A stretch of DNA of 64,000 nucleotides from Poseidonibacter antarcticus (GCF_003667345.1 NZ_RCWF01000006.1:1-64000), one strand, 5' to 3'. Counted from the first letter of the stretch, positions 1 through 8,310 are shown. Notes: a model not told the origin generated them from the sequence alone. Program-made: numbers and translations.

Positions 1-131
1 TCTAAAGCATATGCTGTTAAAGATCCTGATACTGTTCCTGTTTTAAATGCTTCATCTATTGTATCTGCAGCAAATGCAAAACTCGAAGATAATATTACCG
101 CGCTTGTAATAAAACTTAATTTTTTATTCAT
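1..131 (-). CDS. Outer membrane porin, N-terminal fragment (gene runs off the window)
   Basis: The first 43 codons of a minus-strand gene are visible and the rest lies before base 1. The product begins with a clear Sec signal peptide (MNKK, hydrophobic stretch, cleavage near AFAA-DT). The mature start DTIDEAFKTGTVSG resembles the beginning of the OprD-like major porins of Campylobacterota. An AAAGGA ribosome site lies about 8 bases upstream of the ATG. A near-consensus Fur box lies 86 bases upstream, so iron control is likely. The family call rests only on the N-terminus; another outer-membrane barrel is possible. Confidence 0.6.
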   Translation of the reverse strand, partial: MNKKLSFITSAVILSSSFAFAADTIDEAFKTGTVSGSLTAYAL

Positions 132-216
132 TTATTTTTTCCTTTTTTTATGTTGAATTTTAGGAGAAAAATTCAATATGTGTGGAATAATAATGAAGTA
201 AAGTTAAAAGTTAGCT

Positions 217-235
217 TATAATGATTATGATTATC
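217..235 (-). promoter_or_regulatory. Putative Fur box upstream of the porin
   Basis: Read on the minus strand the site is GATAATCATAATCATTATA. It matches 17 of 19 positions of the classical Fur consensus GATAATGATAATCATTATC. It lies between the terminator of the upstream gene and the porin start at 131, so the porin is the only sensible target. Function is inferred from the match; AT-rich DNA raises the chance of coincidence, but 17/19 is strong. Confidence 0.6.
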
Positions 236-258
236 AATATATTAAATATAATGGATAG

Positions 259-290
259 AAAAAGAATAGATTTGTAGGTCTATTCTTTTT
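259..290 (-). terminator. Intrinsic terminator, probably bidirectional
   Basis: A perfect 12-bp inverted repeat (259-270 with 279-290, ending in TCTATTCTTTTT) encloses an 8-base loop. Its minus-strand left arm overlaps the stop codon of the 101-aa membrane protein. Runs of T follow on either strand. It insulates the membrane protein gene from the Fur-box/porin unit. Confidence 0.65.
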
Positions 291-585
291 TATTATTTTG
301 AGGTGAGTATTTGAAAAAAACATATAAAACAGCTAGCATAACTACAACTGTCATAATTGACATAAAACTCAGCTCCACTTCTGGACCTGTTCCTCTTTGG
401 TAATTCTTAGGCATAAATAAAAACATCGTAGATAGAAGCATAAACGATGATGTTATAACTGCAATTAAATGTGCAAAGACTTTATGTAATTTTTTAATAT
501 AAAAATCTTTTACCATTTTCCAAGTTAAAAAACCTGCTGTAAATACTATAACTAATACTACAATTTTTTGATATTGTGGATCCAA
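280..585 (-). CDS. Small predicted inner-membrane protein, 101 aa, unknown function
   Basis: Three hydrophobic segments are visible (about residues 7-24, 37-58 and 72-91) with lysine-rich loops between, ending in a basic tail NNKKE. No motif was recognised. It appears to be a single-gene unit: a terminator overlaps its stop, and a separate Nudix gene sits upstream. A ribosome site AAAGGAT precedes the ATG. Real gene likely from membrane topology and spacing; function not assignable. Confidence 0.6.
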   Translation of the reverse strand: MDPQYQKIVVLVIVFTAGFLTWKMVKDFYIKKLHKVFAHLIAVITSSFMLLSTMFLFMPKNYQRGTGPEVELSFMSIMTVVVMLAVLYVFFKYSPQNNKKE

Positions 586-641
586 TATTTTATCCTTTTA
601 AATAAGTTTATTATTTTATGTATTGTGTACTTAAAAAGTAC

Positions 642-1100
642 TTATTTTTCTAAATTAAGATTTTTAATAAAATCTTTTAAAATGTCACTATGATCAAAAA
701 CTAATTTTTCATATGGAATATCTTCTAATTTATAAATGTATACTTCTTTTGCATCATCGGCAGCTTTTGGTATTCCATAAGCCTTACATATAAAAACACA
801 TGAAACACAATGAAATCTTACATCTCTATTAGGGTTTGAGTATACACCTAAAAGTTGTTCGATTTTTACATCAAGTGTAACTTCCTCTTTCATTTCTCTT
901 ACAACTGCTTGTTCTACACTTTCTCCAATATCAACAAAGCCACCAGGAATTGCTATCCCTTTTGGTTCATTTAATCTTTGTATTAAAACTATACCTTGAA
1001 ATTCTTCTTTATCATTATAAAGTTTTATTATTCCATCTGCTGCTAAATAGGGTGTTTTTAATTCAAAATTTGCGATTTTATATCCTTTTTTTAATAACAT
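642..1100 (-). CDS. Nudix hydrolase
   Basis: A 152-aa cytosolic Nudix-fold protein that should hydrolyse a nucleoside diphosphate linked to another moiety. The Nudix box spans residues 54-76: G54, E60, then R68-E69-M70-K71-E72-E73, the metal-binding core. The glycine usual after the second glutamate pair is replaced by threonine (V-T-L). The tail resembles ADP-ribose/NADH pyrophosphatase-type members, but substrate cannot be read from sequence. It is divergent from the CPXCG gene, with 192 bases between them that contain no gene. Confidence 0.85.
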   Translation of the reverse strand: MLLKKGYKIANFELKTPYLAADGIIKLYNDKEEFQGIVLIQRLNEPKGIAIPGGFVDIGESVEQAVVREMKEEVTLDVKIEQLLGVYSNPNRDVRFHCVSCVFICKAYGIPKAADDAKEVYIYKLEDIPYEKLVFDHSDILKDFIKNLNLEK

Positions 1101-1292
1101 ATTATTATATCTATGTATTTATTAATTATTGACAATTATTTACAATATAATAAATTATATAAAAAGATAAATAATTGTAATATACTATAAAATATTATAT
1201 ATAGATAAAAAGTAGGTCGTTTTTTTTAGTAATTGCCTTAACTTTTTAAGTTAGAAAAAACAATAGATACAAATGAATAAAAAAGGATTTTT

Positions 1293-1487
1293 ATGGAAGA
1301 AATGAATATACAATGTCCATATTGCTTACAAGCAATTACTATCTTACTTGATACAGGTGTTTATGAATACACAACATTAATTGATGATTGTGAAGTATGC
1401 TGTAGACCTATTGAAATATCATACAATGTTGAAGATGGTGTAGTTTCAAGTATTTCTTATACTAGTATGGATGGTAATGAATACTAA
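1293..1487 (+). CDS. CPXCG-motif cysteine-rich protein
   Basis: A 64-aa protein of the Cys_rich_CPXG type. It has CPYC near residue 8, the conserved EYTTLIDDCEVCCRPI segment, and an acidic C-terminus. The paired cysteines (C8, C11 and the CEVCC cluster) suggest a small zinc-ribbon fold, though the first motif ends in L rather than the usual G. AAAAAGGA lies 6-7 bases before the ATG. It converges on a diguanylate cyclase gene with 11 bases between stops. Molecular function of the family is unknown. Confidence 0.8.
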   Translation: MEEMNIQCPYCLQAITILLDTGVYEYTTLIDDCEVCCRPIEISYNVEDGVVSSISYTSMDGNEY

Positions 1488-1498
1488 TTTTTAAGTTG

Positions 1499-3340
1499 CT
1501 AAAATAAGTCAACACTTGAAACTTGTTCTGTTTTGAATCTTACTACTTGATTTCTTCCTTGATTTTTTGCCTCATATAAGGCTATATCTGCATTTTTAAT
1601 AACAGATTCAAATGTAGATGAATCTTCAGGATACATTGATAAACCTATACTTACTGTTTTTCTTAATTTAGTTCCTGCGTATATGTCAATCTCATTATCT
1701 TGTACTCTTATTCTTATTTTTTCAGCTACATTAAATGCATCTTCTTCTGTTTTAACATTTACAAGTAAAATAACAAATTCTTCACCACCATATCTTATAA
1801 CAATATCAGATTCTCTTACTGTTTCATTTAATATTCTAGATAACTCTTTTAATACTTTATCTCCAATATCATGGCCATATTCATCATTTACAGCTTTGAA
1901 ATGATCCATATCAAGTAATAAAACACCAATATTAAAATTCTCTCTTTTTGCTTGTAAAATTAATTTTTTACTATGTTCTTCTAAGAATTTTCTATTATAA
2001 AGTCCAGTTAAACTATCTTGAAATGCTGATTCTTGTAAAGCATTCATAAGAAGTTTAACTTCAATTGAAGGAGTAGATTCATTTATATAACTTTTGATAT
2101 AAGAAATCTTTTCTTTTAATTCTTCTAATTCTTCTTTTGAATCTAATACAAAATTTATAACCAATTGTATATTTTCTATAATTTCATTACTCAAACAATA
2201 ATGGAATTTCTCTTTTTCTTCAAAAAAAGCACAACTTGAATGAAAATCAATTGATAATACATCATTTTTTGTTCGAACTGCTCTACATTGTTGAGGATTT
2301 TCTTCTAAATGTTTTCTACAATAAAAAGTATCTCCTTGTTGTTTTACAATTTCCATTTTTCTTTTTTGAGTATTAATTTCTATAAATGTGAAATTACTAA
2401 TGTGAAATTGATTTTGTAATATTTCAGATATTCTATTATATATTTCTTCTTTAGTATTATCTTGTTCAATTTCTTTTTTAAATTGATACAGTGCAGATAA
2501 GTTCGTAATTATCTTTTTTGAATCTTCTAAAGAATTACTCTCATTATTAGATTCTTTTCCAATAAAACCTTTTAATTTTTTATCAATATCAGTTGAAGTT
2601 TCTTTTAAAGAAACAATTAAGCAATTAAATTTATCCATTAAAGTCATTACATCAGTTGATAGATTCTGAGGATATGAAATTTTTTCAAATTTACCATTAA
2701 TTGCTAAAGTCAAGCTTGTAGTTAAATTTTCAAATATTTCTAAATATTGATTTAAATTTTTTCTAAAAATAAAATAAATAAATAATAATCCAAGAAAAAT
2801 AATGAGTGGTATTAAATATAACTCTTCAAACTTAGATTGTTTAATATTAGTTATATCAAATTCTAAAGATATTGCACCTAGAGTATCTCCAGTTAAAACA
2901 TTATGACACCTAGTACAATCTACTCCATTTTCCCATACGGCTTTGTAGGGAATAGTTATACGAACAAATGATTTGTCTAAGGTATCATTAAAACTATAAA
3001 TAGTTTTTCCTGTCTTTAATACTTCCTTATCAATATCATCTCTTGGTTTTTTCTTTTCATTTAGTCCAAATTGTTTATTTATTGATTGATTACGTACCAT
3101 CCATAATTCATTAATATTTTTCATACTAGCAACAGAATTAATAAATGTATCAGATCTATGCATATTTTTATCTATCATATATGCAGTTAAACCATTTTTT
3201 ATAACCTGAGCAGTAGCTTCTGCACTATTAACTGCAATTTTTATATTATTATTTTTTAAACTGTAAAAACTTAAGACACTAATAGAAACAATTAAAAGTA
3301 TAGAAATAATTGTAAATTGATAAATAATTTTTTTATTCAT
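1499..3340 (-). CDS. Membrane diguanylate cyclase with periplasmic heme-c sensor
   Basis: A 613-aa c-di-GMP synthase. A transmembrane helix (about 7-28) and a second (about 173-192) flank a periplasmic domain. That domain contains a heme c attachment motif CTRCH at 142-146 and the sequence DTLGAISLEFD, as in DUF3365/Tll0287-like heme sensors. A cytosolic middle domain (about 280-400) holds four spaced cysteines (341, 352, 370, 382). The C-terminal GGDEF domain has an intact active site GGEEF (518-522) and an inhibitory-site RESD (509-512), so product feedback is expected. The heme suggests redox, NO or O2 sensing. The ligand is inference; cyclase identity is firm. It is divergent from another diguanylate cyclase. 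Confidence 0.9.
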   Translation of the reverse strand: MNKKIIYQFTIISILLIVSISVLSFYSLKNNNIKIAVNSAEATAQVIKNGLTAYMIDKNMHRSDTFINSVASMKNINELWMVRNQSINKQFGLNEKKKPRDDIDKEVLKTGKTIYSFNDTLDKSFVRITIPYKAVWENGVDCTRCHNVLTGDTLGAISLEFDITNIKQSKFEELYLIPLIIFLGLLFIYFIFRKNLNQYLEIFENLTTSLTLAINGKFEKISYPQNLSTDVMTLMDKFNCLIVSLKETSTDIDKKLKGFIGKESNNESNSLEDSKKIITNLSALYQFKKEIEQDNTKEEIYNRISEILQNQFHISNFTFIEINTQKRKMEIVKQQGDTFYCRKHLEENPQQCRAVRTKNDVLSIDFHSSCAFFEEKEKFHYCLSNEIIENIQLVINFVLDSKEELEELKEKISYIKSYINESTPSIEVKLLMNALQESAFQDSLTGLYNRKFLEEHSKKLILQAKRENFNIGVLLLDMDHFKAVNDEYGHDIGDKVLKELSRILNETVRESDIVIRYGGEEFVILLVNVKTEEDAFNVAEKIRIRVQDNEIDIYAGTKLRKTVSIGLSMYPEDSSTFESVIKNADIALYEAKNQGRNQVVRFKTEQVSSVDLF

Positions 3341-3529
3341 TTAAATAACTTTCTTTAAATAATTTGTTGAATTCTTAGATTATAGTCAAAGCTAGATAAA
3401 TAATGGGTGATTTTAAAAAAAGAATCTTGAATAAAAAAAAGATTTTTTCGAAGATAATGAGTATTAAAATTAATGTAAGAAAAGAAAAAGAGAATAATTG
3501 CTAGAATAATAGAAAGCTATTGGATTATT

Positions 3530-5044
3530 TTGAAAAAATTTATTTTCTATTCTTTTACGACATTTATAATATTGTCAACTATAAGTTTTATACAAATTTA
3601 TCATAACTTAGATAAATATGAAGTCTCAAGTTACAATAAAAAACAAAAGCAATTAAATCTTATTATAAATGATACGCACAGATTATCAAATGCTTTATTT
3701 GATAATGTTATTAATACAAAAAAAGTTATTGATGTATTTAAAAAAGCAAATAAATCCTCAGATGAAGAAAAAATAAAAATTAGAGAAGAATTACATACCT
3801 TATTAGTCGATAATTATAATAATTTTAAAAATTATGGTATTCAACAATTGCATTTTCATCTTCCTAATAATGATAGTTTTCTTAGACTACATAAGCCATC
3901 AAAATTTGGAGATAGTTTAACAGATGTACGAGCAAGTGTAAAGTTTGTTAGTGAAAATAAAATTCCTATAATAGGTTTTGAAGAGGGTAGAATTTTTAAT
4001 GGTTATAGATTTGTTTATCCTCTTTTTGATGAAAATGAAGATTATATTGGTAGTGTTGAAATTTCATCATCATTATTGAATTTTAAAATATTGTTTGAAA
4101 AAAATAATAATACACATATTGATTATATTTTAAGAAAAGATATTGTTGAAAAAAAAGTTTTTAAAGATCAATTAATAAATTATAAAAAATACTTTTTATT
4201 TGATAATTTTTTAATACAAAAAATTATTGCTGATTATAATGTAAATTGTATACATGAAGTTGAAAGAAATATCATATTTAAGAAACTCTCAAAAAATAAA
4301 GAGTTTTTGAATAAAATGAATAATCTAGAAAATTTTTATGATATTTATTTTTATGATTTTAAAGTATATTCAATAAAATTAACTCCTTTAATTAATGATT
4401 TTACATCTAAAAAAGTTGGATATATTATAATGTTTTCAGAATCTGATTATTTTAAATATATTTTGGATTCATATATAATTATTATATTAATTATTGGAAT
4501 GTTATCAATTTTAATTGCTTATATTGCTTATAAAAAAGATAAAGAAAAAAAGTTAACTGTCGGACTAGCAATGCATGATCAATTAACTAATATTTATAAT
4601 AGACACTATTTTAATATAAAAATTAAACAAGAATTTAAAAAAATGCAAAAGCAAAATATTCAATTGTCTCTTATAATGTTTGATATTGACCATTTTAAAT
4701 TAATAAATGATACTTATGGACATAATATTGGAGATGAGTCATTAATTTATTTAGCCAATCTTATACAAAATAATATTAGAGTAAATGATATTTTTTGTAG
4801 ATGGGGAGGAGAAGAATTTGTAATCCTTTCTAAAAAACCATTTGATAAAACAATTATTATGGCTGAATATCTTAGAAATACAATTGATAATAAAACAAAA
4901 GACAATGAGAAAATACCTCACTTTACTTGTAGTTTTGGAGTTAGCTCATTAAATAATGTAACTAGTATAAATGAAGGACTTGAAATAGTTGATAAACTAC
5001 TTTATAAATCTAAAAAAAATGGTAGAAATAAAGTAAGCTTTTAA
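3530..5044 (+). CDS. Membrane diguanylate cyclase with double-Cache sensor
   Basis: A 504-aa c-di-GMP synthase. An N-terminal membrane helix (about 4-22) is followed by a periplasmic region with the run LHFHLPNNDSFLRLHKP, the hallmark of the dCache_3 sensory domain. A second helix (about 313-335) leads to a C-terminal GGDEF domain with GGEEF at 426-430 and inhibitory-site RVND at 417-420, both intact. The start is TTG, with GGA seven bases upstream; no better ATG exists. The divergent 189-base region shared with the heme-containing cyclase holds no gene. Confidence 0.9.
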   Translation: MKKFIFYSFTTFIILSTISFIQIYHNLDKYEVSSYNKKQKQLNLIINDTHRLSNALFDNVINTKKVIDVFKKANKSSDEEKIKIREELHTLLVDNYNNFKNYGIQQLHFHLPNNDSFLRLHKPSKFGDSLTDVRASVKFVSENKIPIIGFEEGRIFNGYRFVYPLFDENEDYIGSVEISSSLLNFKILFEKNNNTHIDYILRKDIVEKKVFKDQLINYKKYFLFDNFLIQKIIADYNVNCIHEVERNIIFKKLSKNKEFLNKMNNLENFYDIYFYDFKVYSIKLTPLINDFTSKKVGYIIMFSESDYFKYILDSYIIIILIIGMLSILIAYIAYKKDKEKKLTVGLAMHDQLTNIYNRHYFNIKIKQEFKKMQKQNIQLSLIMFDIDHFKLINDTYGHNIGDESLIYLANLIQNNIRVNDIFCRWGGEEFVILSKKPFDKTIIMAEYLRNTIDNKTKDNEKIPHFTCSFGVSSLNNVTSINEGLEIVDKLLYKSKKNGRNKVSF

Positions 5045-5155
5045 ATTATAAATTTGCATCTTTATATATGTTTTTATATGTGTTTTTGCTAAAATAGTTA
5101 TAATATTATATTTAAAAATTTTATTTGTAATTTAAAGTAGAGGAAGATAAAAAAT

Positions 5156-5434
5156 ATGAGTTTTGAAGAACAAGGTTTTTTTGATAAAGTTTATCATAAA
5201 GACGGTAGATTATATAAAAAAGTAAATAAAGAAAGTATACAAGAAATGATTGATAGGGTTAATGATAAATCATTTTCAAATAAAGATTTGTTAATTGTAG
5301 ATATTACTGATGAAAAAATTAGAAACTATAAAAAAATGTTAGAAATATTAGAATCCAATAATATTGAAGAATTATCAGTTAAATTGGATAGATTAAAATA
5401 TAAAGTATATTTGAGATTAAAAATTAAAGATTAA
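5156..5434 (+). CDS. Hypothetical protein, 92 aa
   Basis: A small, soluble, highly charged protein (many K, D and E) with an acidic start and a predicted helix-rich C-terminal half. No family recognised. AGAGGAAG lies 9-10 bases before the ATG, supporting a real start. It is the last gene before the left attachment repeat of the island, so it belongs to the ancestral chromosome. Function unknown. Confidence 0.55.
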   Translation: MSFEEQGFFDKVYHKDGRLYKKVNKESIQEMIDRVNDKSFSNKDLLIVDITDEKIRNYKKMLEILESNNIEELSVKLDRLKYKVYLRLKIKD

Positions 5435-5584
5435 AATAATGAAATATTTTTAAAGAATTTAAAGAAATTGGCATAATTTAATATGGATTAATTTATATGG
5501 GTATTACACTTTAACTGTGAATTGATATTTGGTAAAATATAAAGGAAGCAAGTAGTTATAATCTTTGTTAGATTAAATTGAATC

Positions 5585-5610
5585 ATATATTGGTGGAGAT
5601 GTCCGGGATT
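5585..5610. repeat. Left attachment site (copy of tmRNA 3' end)
   Basis: Twenty-six bases (ATATAT followed by TGGTGGAGATGTCCGGGATT) are identical to 13246-13271. This copy is followed by AAAGTTTACC instead of the tmRNA T-arm sequence, so it is a non-functional duplicate left by site-specific integration. Crossover must have occurred within these 26 bases. Confidence 0.93.
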
Positions 5611-5656
5611 AAAGTTTACCTATATGTAGGATTTGTTCAGAGTATTTTAAAAATAT

Positions 5657-5678
5657 ATCCCTAAAAAATACCCTAAAA
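5657..5678. repeat. Candidate integrase arm-type sites, left end
   Basis: Two copies of the motif TA(C)CCCTAAA (TATCCCTAAA and TACCCTAAAA) lie about 50 bases inside the left attachment repeat. The same motif recurs four times at the right end, 80-170 bases inside. Arm-site function is inference from position and recurrence at both ends. Confidence 0.5.
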
Positions 5679-5709
5679 TAAAGAATGATATATTAAATTT
5701 TCTAGATTT

Positions 5710-6081
5710 TTATTTTATATCTAGAATAATTTTATTAACAATATCTATCAGTTTTTGAATTTCATTTTTTGAAACTTTATAAATAATTTCTGCATCCATA
5801 TCAAAATAATGATGAGATAATATATCTCTAATTCCTTTTACTTCTTTCCATGGAATCTGTGGATAGTTCTGCAAAAGAGTGTTATTGGAAAGTTTATCAA
5901 TATTTTTAAAACCTTCTCCAATAGCTACTAATCTCATAGAAATACTATCAAGTTTTTCTAAACCAGATTCATTAGTTAAAAAGTCATCTGATGAGTTTAT
6001 ATCTTTAACTCTATTTTGGATTAATTTTAGTGAATATTGAATATCTTCTAGTGTAGAAAGAATTAATGCTTTGTTATGCAT
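5710..6081 (-). CDS. hepT: HepT-like ribonuclease toxin (DUF86)
   Basis: A 123-aa all-helical protein of the HepT/DUF86 family, the toxin of MNT/HepT toxin-antitoxin systems. The RX4HXY motif is intact (R85, H90, Y92 in RDILSHHY). Its ATG overlaps the stop of mntA by 8 bases (ATGCATAA), showing translational coupling with the antitoxin first. In studied pairs the nucleotidyltransferase AMPylates the toxin tyrosine, and the Tyr needed for that is present. It sits at the distal end of the island, a common place for stabilisation modules. Confidence 0.88.
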   Translation of the reverse strand: MHNKALILSTLEDIQYSLKLIQNRVKDINSSDDFLTNESGLEKLDSISMRLVAIGEGFKNIDKLSNNTLLQNYPQIPWKEVKGIRDILSHHYFDMDAEIIYKVSKNEIQKLIDIVNKIILDIK

Positions 6082-6373
6082 TAATTAAATCTTTTTTTAT
6101 AGTTTGAAGTAGAAAAGGTTTGATATTTTTATGTTCTCTTATGATATCAACTTTTTTATCTAAATCATGCTCAATTTGATTTTTAATAGCTACCATATCA
6201 AATAAAGATGGCTTCATTTTTACAAAAATATCTATATCACTATCTTCTGTTGCTTCATCTCTTGCATAGCTTCCAAATAGTCCTATTTGTTCTACACTAT
6301 ATTTATCTTTAAATTCGGAATAATGCTCTTTTAAATAGTTTAATATATTTGTTTTATTAACATTTTGTGACAT
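6074..6373 (-). CDS. mntA: MntA-like nucleotidyltransferase antitoxin
   Basis: About 99 aa, a minimal nucleotidyltransferase. The GSX10DXD signature is complete in GSYARDEATEDSDID. Partner of HepT, which overlaps its 3' end. Two in-frame ATGs occur: 6379, only 3 bases after AAAGGATA, and 6373, 9 bases after it. The second has the better spacing and is chosen. Members of this family neutralise HepT by adding AMP to a tyrosine; here that is inferred from pairing and motifs. Confidence 0.87.
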   Translation of the reverse strand: MSQNVNKTNILNYLKEHYSEFKDKYSVEQIGLFGSYARDEATEDSDIDIFVKMKPSLFDMVAIKNQIEHDLDKKVDIIREHKNIKPFLLQTIKKDLINA

Positions 6374-6424
6374 ATTCATTATCCTTTATTCTAATTTTTA
6401 TAAATAATTATAGCATAAAATTTT

Positions 6425-6595
6425 TTATAGTTTTTCTTTCATCCAATAATCAATTCTTGCTTCTTCCCAAACTGTAATTCTGGGACTTAATTTAATTGGT
6501 TTAGGAAATTTATTTTCACTAACCCAAAGCCATATAGTACTTTTAGCAATACCCGTTTTTTTCATAACTTCTTTTATTCTTAAAAAATTGTTCAT
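6425..6595 (-). CDS. AlpA-family helix-turn-helix regulator
   Basis: A 56-aa protein starting MNNFLRIKEVMKKTGIAKST and containing TIWLWVSENKFPKPIKLSPR, the standard layout of AlpA/excisionase-like MerR-type winged helices. These read phage and island promoters and often control integrase or excision. The ATG is preceded by AAAGGGAAAAAG. It is bounded upstream by a terminator after the 63-aa gene and precedes mntA/hepT by about 50 bases. Likely role: control of island excision or of the replication operon (inference). Confidence 0.85.
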   Translation of the reverse strand: MNNFLRIKEVMKKTGIAKSTIWLWVSENKFPKPIKLSPRITVWEEARIDYWMKEKL

Positions 6596-6624
6596 AATTC
6601 TTTTTCCCTTTCTTTTAATATTTA

Positions 6625-6648
6625 AAAGAGGGAACTAAATCCCTCTTT
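6625..6648 (-). terminator. Intrinsic terminator after the 63-aa gene
   Basis: A 9-bp GC-containing stem (AAAGAGGGA with TCCCTCTTT) and 6-base loop lie just below the stop of the 63-aa gene. A T-rich run follows on the minus strand. It separates the rep operon from alpA. Confidence 0.65.
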
Positions 6649-6651
6649 CTC

Positions 6652-6843
6652 TTATAATCCATAAATAAATAAAATGCTATTTTCTTCAATAGCAAATACA
6701 TATTCTTCATAACTTTTTATATAATGCTTATGTCCATAAATGCACTCTGCATATAGTTTATTTTTTCTTATTGCTTTATCAATTTTTAACTTATGAGAGA
6801 TAGCAAACTTCTCTAGTTTTTCTATTAATTCTTCATCATTCAT
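6652..6843 (-). CDS. Hypothetical protein, 63 aa, in the rep operon
   Basis: A small charged protein (MNDEELIEKLEKFAISHKL...) with no recognised domain. An ATG at 6867 would give 71 aa and overlap rep by 23 bases. The ATG at 6843 is 7 bases after GAAAGG and starts just past the rep stop, so it is preferred. It probably shares the rep transcript and ends at a strong terminator. Function unknown. Confidence 0.6.
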   Translation of the reverse strand: MNDEELIEKLEKFAISHKLKIDKAIRKNKLYAECIYGHKHYIKSYEEYVFAIEENSILFIYGL

Positions 6844-6844
6844 T

Positions 6845-8197
6845 TTAGTACCTTTCATTTGCTTCATGAGGACTAATATCTAAAACTAATCCTCTTTTCA
6901 TAGCTTCTTTCAAAGCAACCTCATAGATATGTTTATTCTTAGTTGATAAGTTTTGTTTTTCTCTTACTTTGTCTAAGTAAGTTAATAGATCATAATTTTG
7001 TAAATTAGCAACTGTTTCAATTGATAAGGGTTTAATTAAATTACCATCTTCTAGTAATCTAAACTTCTCAATATTTCCTTCTTTATCTATTATCTCAACT
7101 TCTGTATATCTTTTTTTCATACTTGTATTTGTTTGAGTTTTATTAAGTGATTCTTTTCCCTCTTGGTAGAGTTCTTCTAAATAATCAGTATTAATGTTCA
7201 ATCTATTAACTAAAGCACGTCTTATCAAAGCTATGTACTCTAATTTAAACTTATAATCATCATATACAGATACAGCTCTTTTAACTTTTGTTAATGGCAA
7301 TTGTATTTGTAAAAAATCTTTTAATTCATATTCTTGTTTTATCTCTTCCCATATAGCTAAAGTTTCACCTCTATGTTTATTATTATGCTCAACTGCATTT
7401 TCAGAAAGAGTTGTAATATCTATTAGCCGTATATCGTCCATAGATGACTTAAATAGATTAACTGCATTAGTAAGTAAATCTTCAATAGTTAAAATACTAA
7501 AGGTCTTTAAATAGCTTCTATGCATCTCAAACTCAACATTAAAAATGTCTGCTTCTAAATCAAAGTCATTATTTGCAAAGTACTCATACATTAAGTCTTT
7601 TTTCCTTGATTTTTTTAACTCTTCTTTCTTATTGTAAAGTCTTAATTTAAAAGGCTCTTTACCTACATATATTGTTTGTAACTGTGTTGAACTTCCAATC
7701 TCACTAATAGTTGAATATTGTTTCTTTCTTGATACAAACATTTCTTTTGTAACAAAGCTAAAATCATATTGAATAAAACAATTTAAATCTGCTCTTGTAA
7801 TTGGATAATATCCTGTAACTACATCTTTTAATAAGATGTTATTAATAAAATCAATTAAACTTTTTATACCAATAGTATAAATACCAATTCCTAATAGTTG
7901 GACTCTAATATCATTTAAACCTCTGTTTTTATACTTATCTTTAAAACCTATTTTAAAGTAATCATTAATATCTTTAAACCAATGGTAACCTTCTGCGCGA
8001 CCAAGAAAATTTAAAGGAATATCATTTAAGTTTATATGAATATCATTATTTTCAAACTCAATATCTTTCTTCTCAAAATTACCTTTTACTTCTTCTACCT
8101 GGTCTAACATTTCTATATAATAATCATCATAATTTTCATTTGATTCACAAAAGTAATAAAGTGAATCTATACCAAATATCTTTTTAGTACTTGTCAT
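6845..8197 (-). CDS. Rep_trans-type rolling-circle replication initiator / MobT-like protein
   Basis: A 450-aa protein with the layout of the replication initiation factor (Rep_trans) family. TRAD around residue 134-137 is the R-x-D metal-site strand. TIYVGK at 175-180 and RLYNKKEE at 186-193 form the central core. VEFEMHR at 221-227 gives the next acidic strand. These proteins nick one strand at a hairpin origin and become tyrosine-linked. Relatives serve plasmids, filamentous phages and, as MobT/NicK, transfer of integrative elements. It follows a small ssDNA-binding-like gene. The long C-terminal part (about 250-450) shows no recognised domain. The family call rests on motif order and was not tested by a search. 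Confidence 0.7.
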   Translation of the reverse strand: MTSTKKIFGIDSLYYFCESNENYDDYYIEMLDQVEEVKGNFEKKDIEFENNDIHINLNDIPLNFLGRAEGYHWFKDINDYFKIGFKDKYKNRGLNDIRVQLLGIGIYTIGIKSLIDFINNILLKDVVTGYYPITRADLNCFIQYDFSFVTKEMFVSRKKQYSTISEIGSSTQLQTIYVGKEPFKLRLYNKKEELKKSRKKDLMYEYFANNDFDLEADIFNVEFEMHRSYLKTFSILTIEDLLTNAVNLFKSSMDDIRLIDITTLSENAVEHNNKHRGETLAIWEEIKQEYELKDFLQIQLPLTKVKRAVSVYDDYKFKLEYIALIRRALVNRLNINTDYLEELYQEGKESLNKTQTNTSMKKRYTEVEIIDKEGNIEKFRLLEDGNLIKPLSIETVANLQNYDLLTYLDKVREKQNLSTKNKHIYEVALKEAMKRGLVLDISPHEANERY

Positions 8198-8220
8198 TTA
8201 TTTTCCTTTTGACGTATAGT

Positions 8221-8244
8221 AAGGGGTATTACTAATAACCCCTT
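8221..8244. other. Imperfect hairpin between ssb-like gene and rep
   Basis: AAGGGGT at 8221-8227 and ACCCCTT at 8238-8244 form a 7-bp stem with an AT loop, lying 24 bases before the rep start. The position also allows a nick-site hairpin or a control element for rep; no choice is possible from sequence alone. Confidence 0.4.
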
Positions 8245-8271
8245 TTAAACTATTTGTTGTCACAAAGAAAA

Positions 8272-8301
8272 AAACATTGCATCCGTCCCTCCGCAATGTT
8301 T
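8272..8301 (-). terminator. Intrinsic terminator (or origin hairpin) after the ssb-like gene
   Basis: AAACATTGC (8272-8280) and GCAATGTTT (8293-8301) form a 9-bp stem around a 12-base loop, GC-rich in contrast to its surroundings. On the minus strand the stem runs straight into a T run, as in an intrinsic terminator. It lies 9 bases past the stop of the 86-aa gene. A rolling-circle double-strand origin is the alternative reading. Confidence 0.6.
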
Positions 8302-8310
8302 CTTTTCTTT

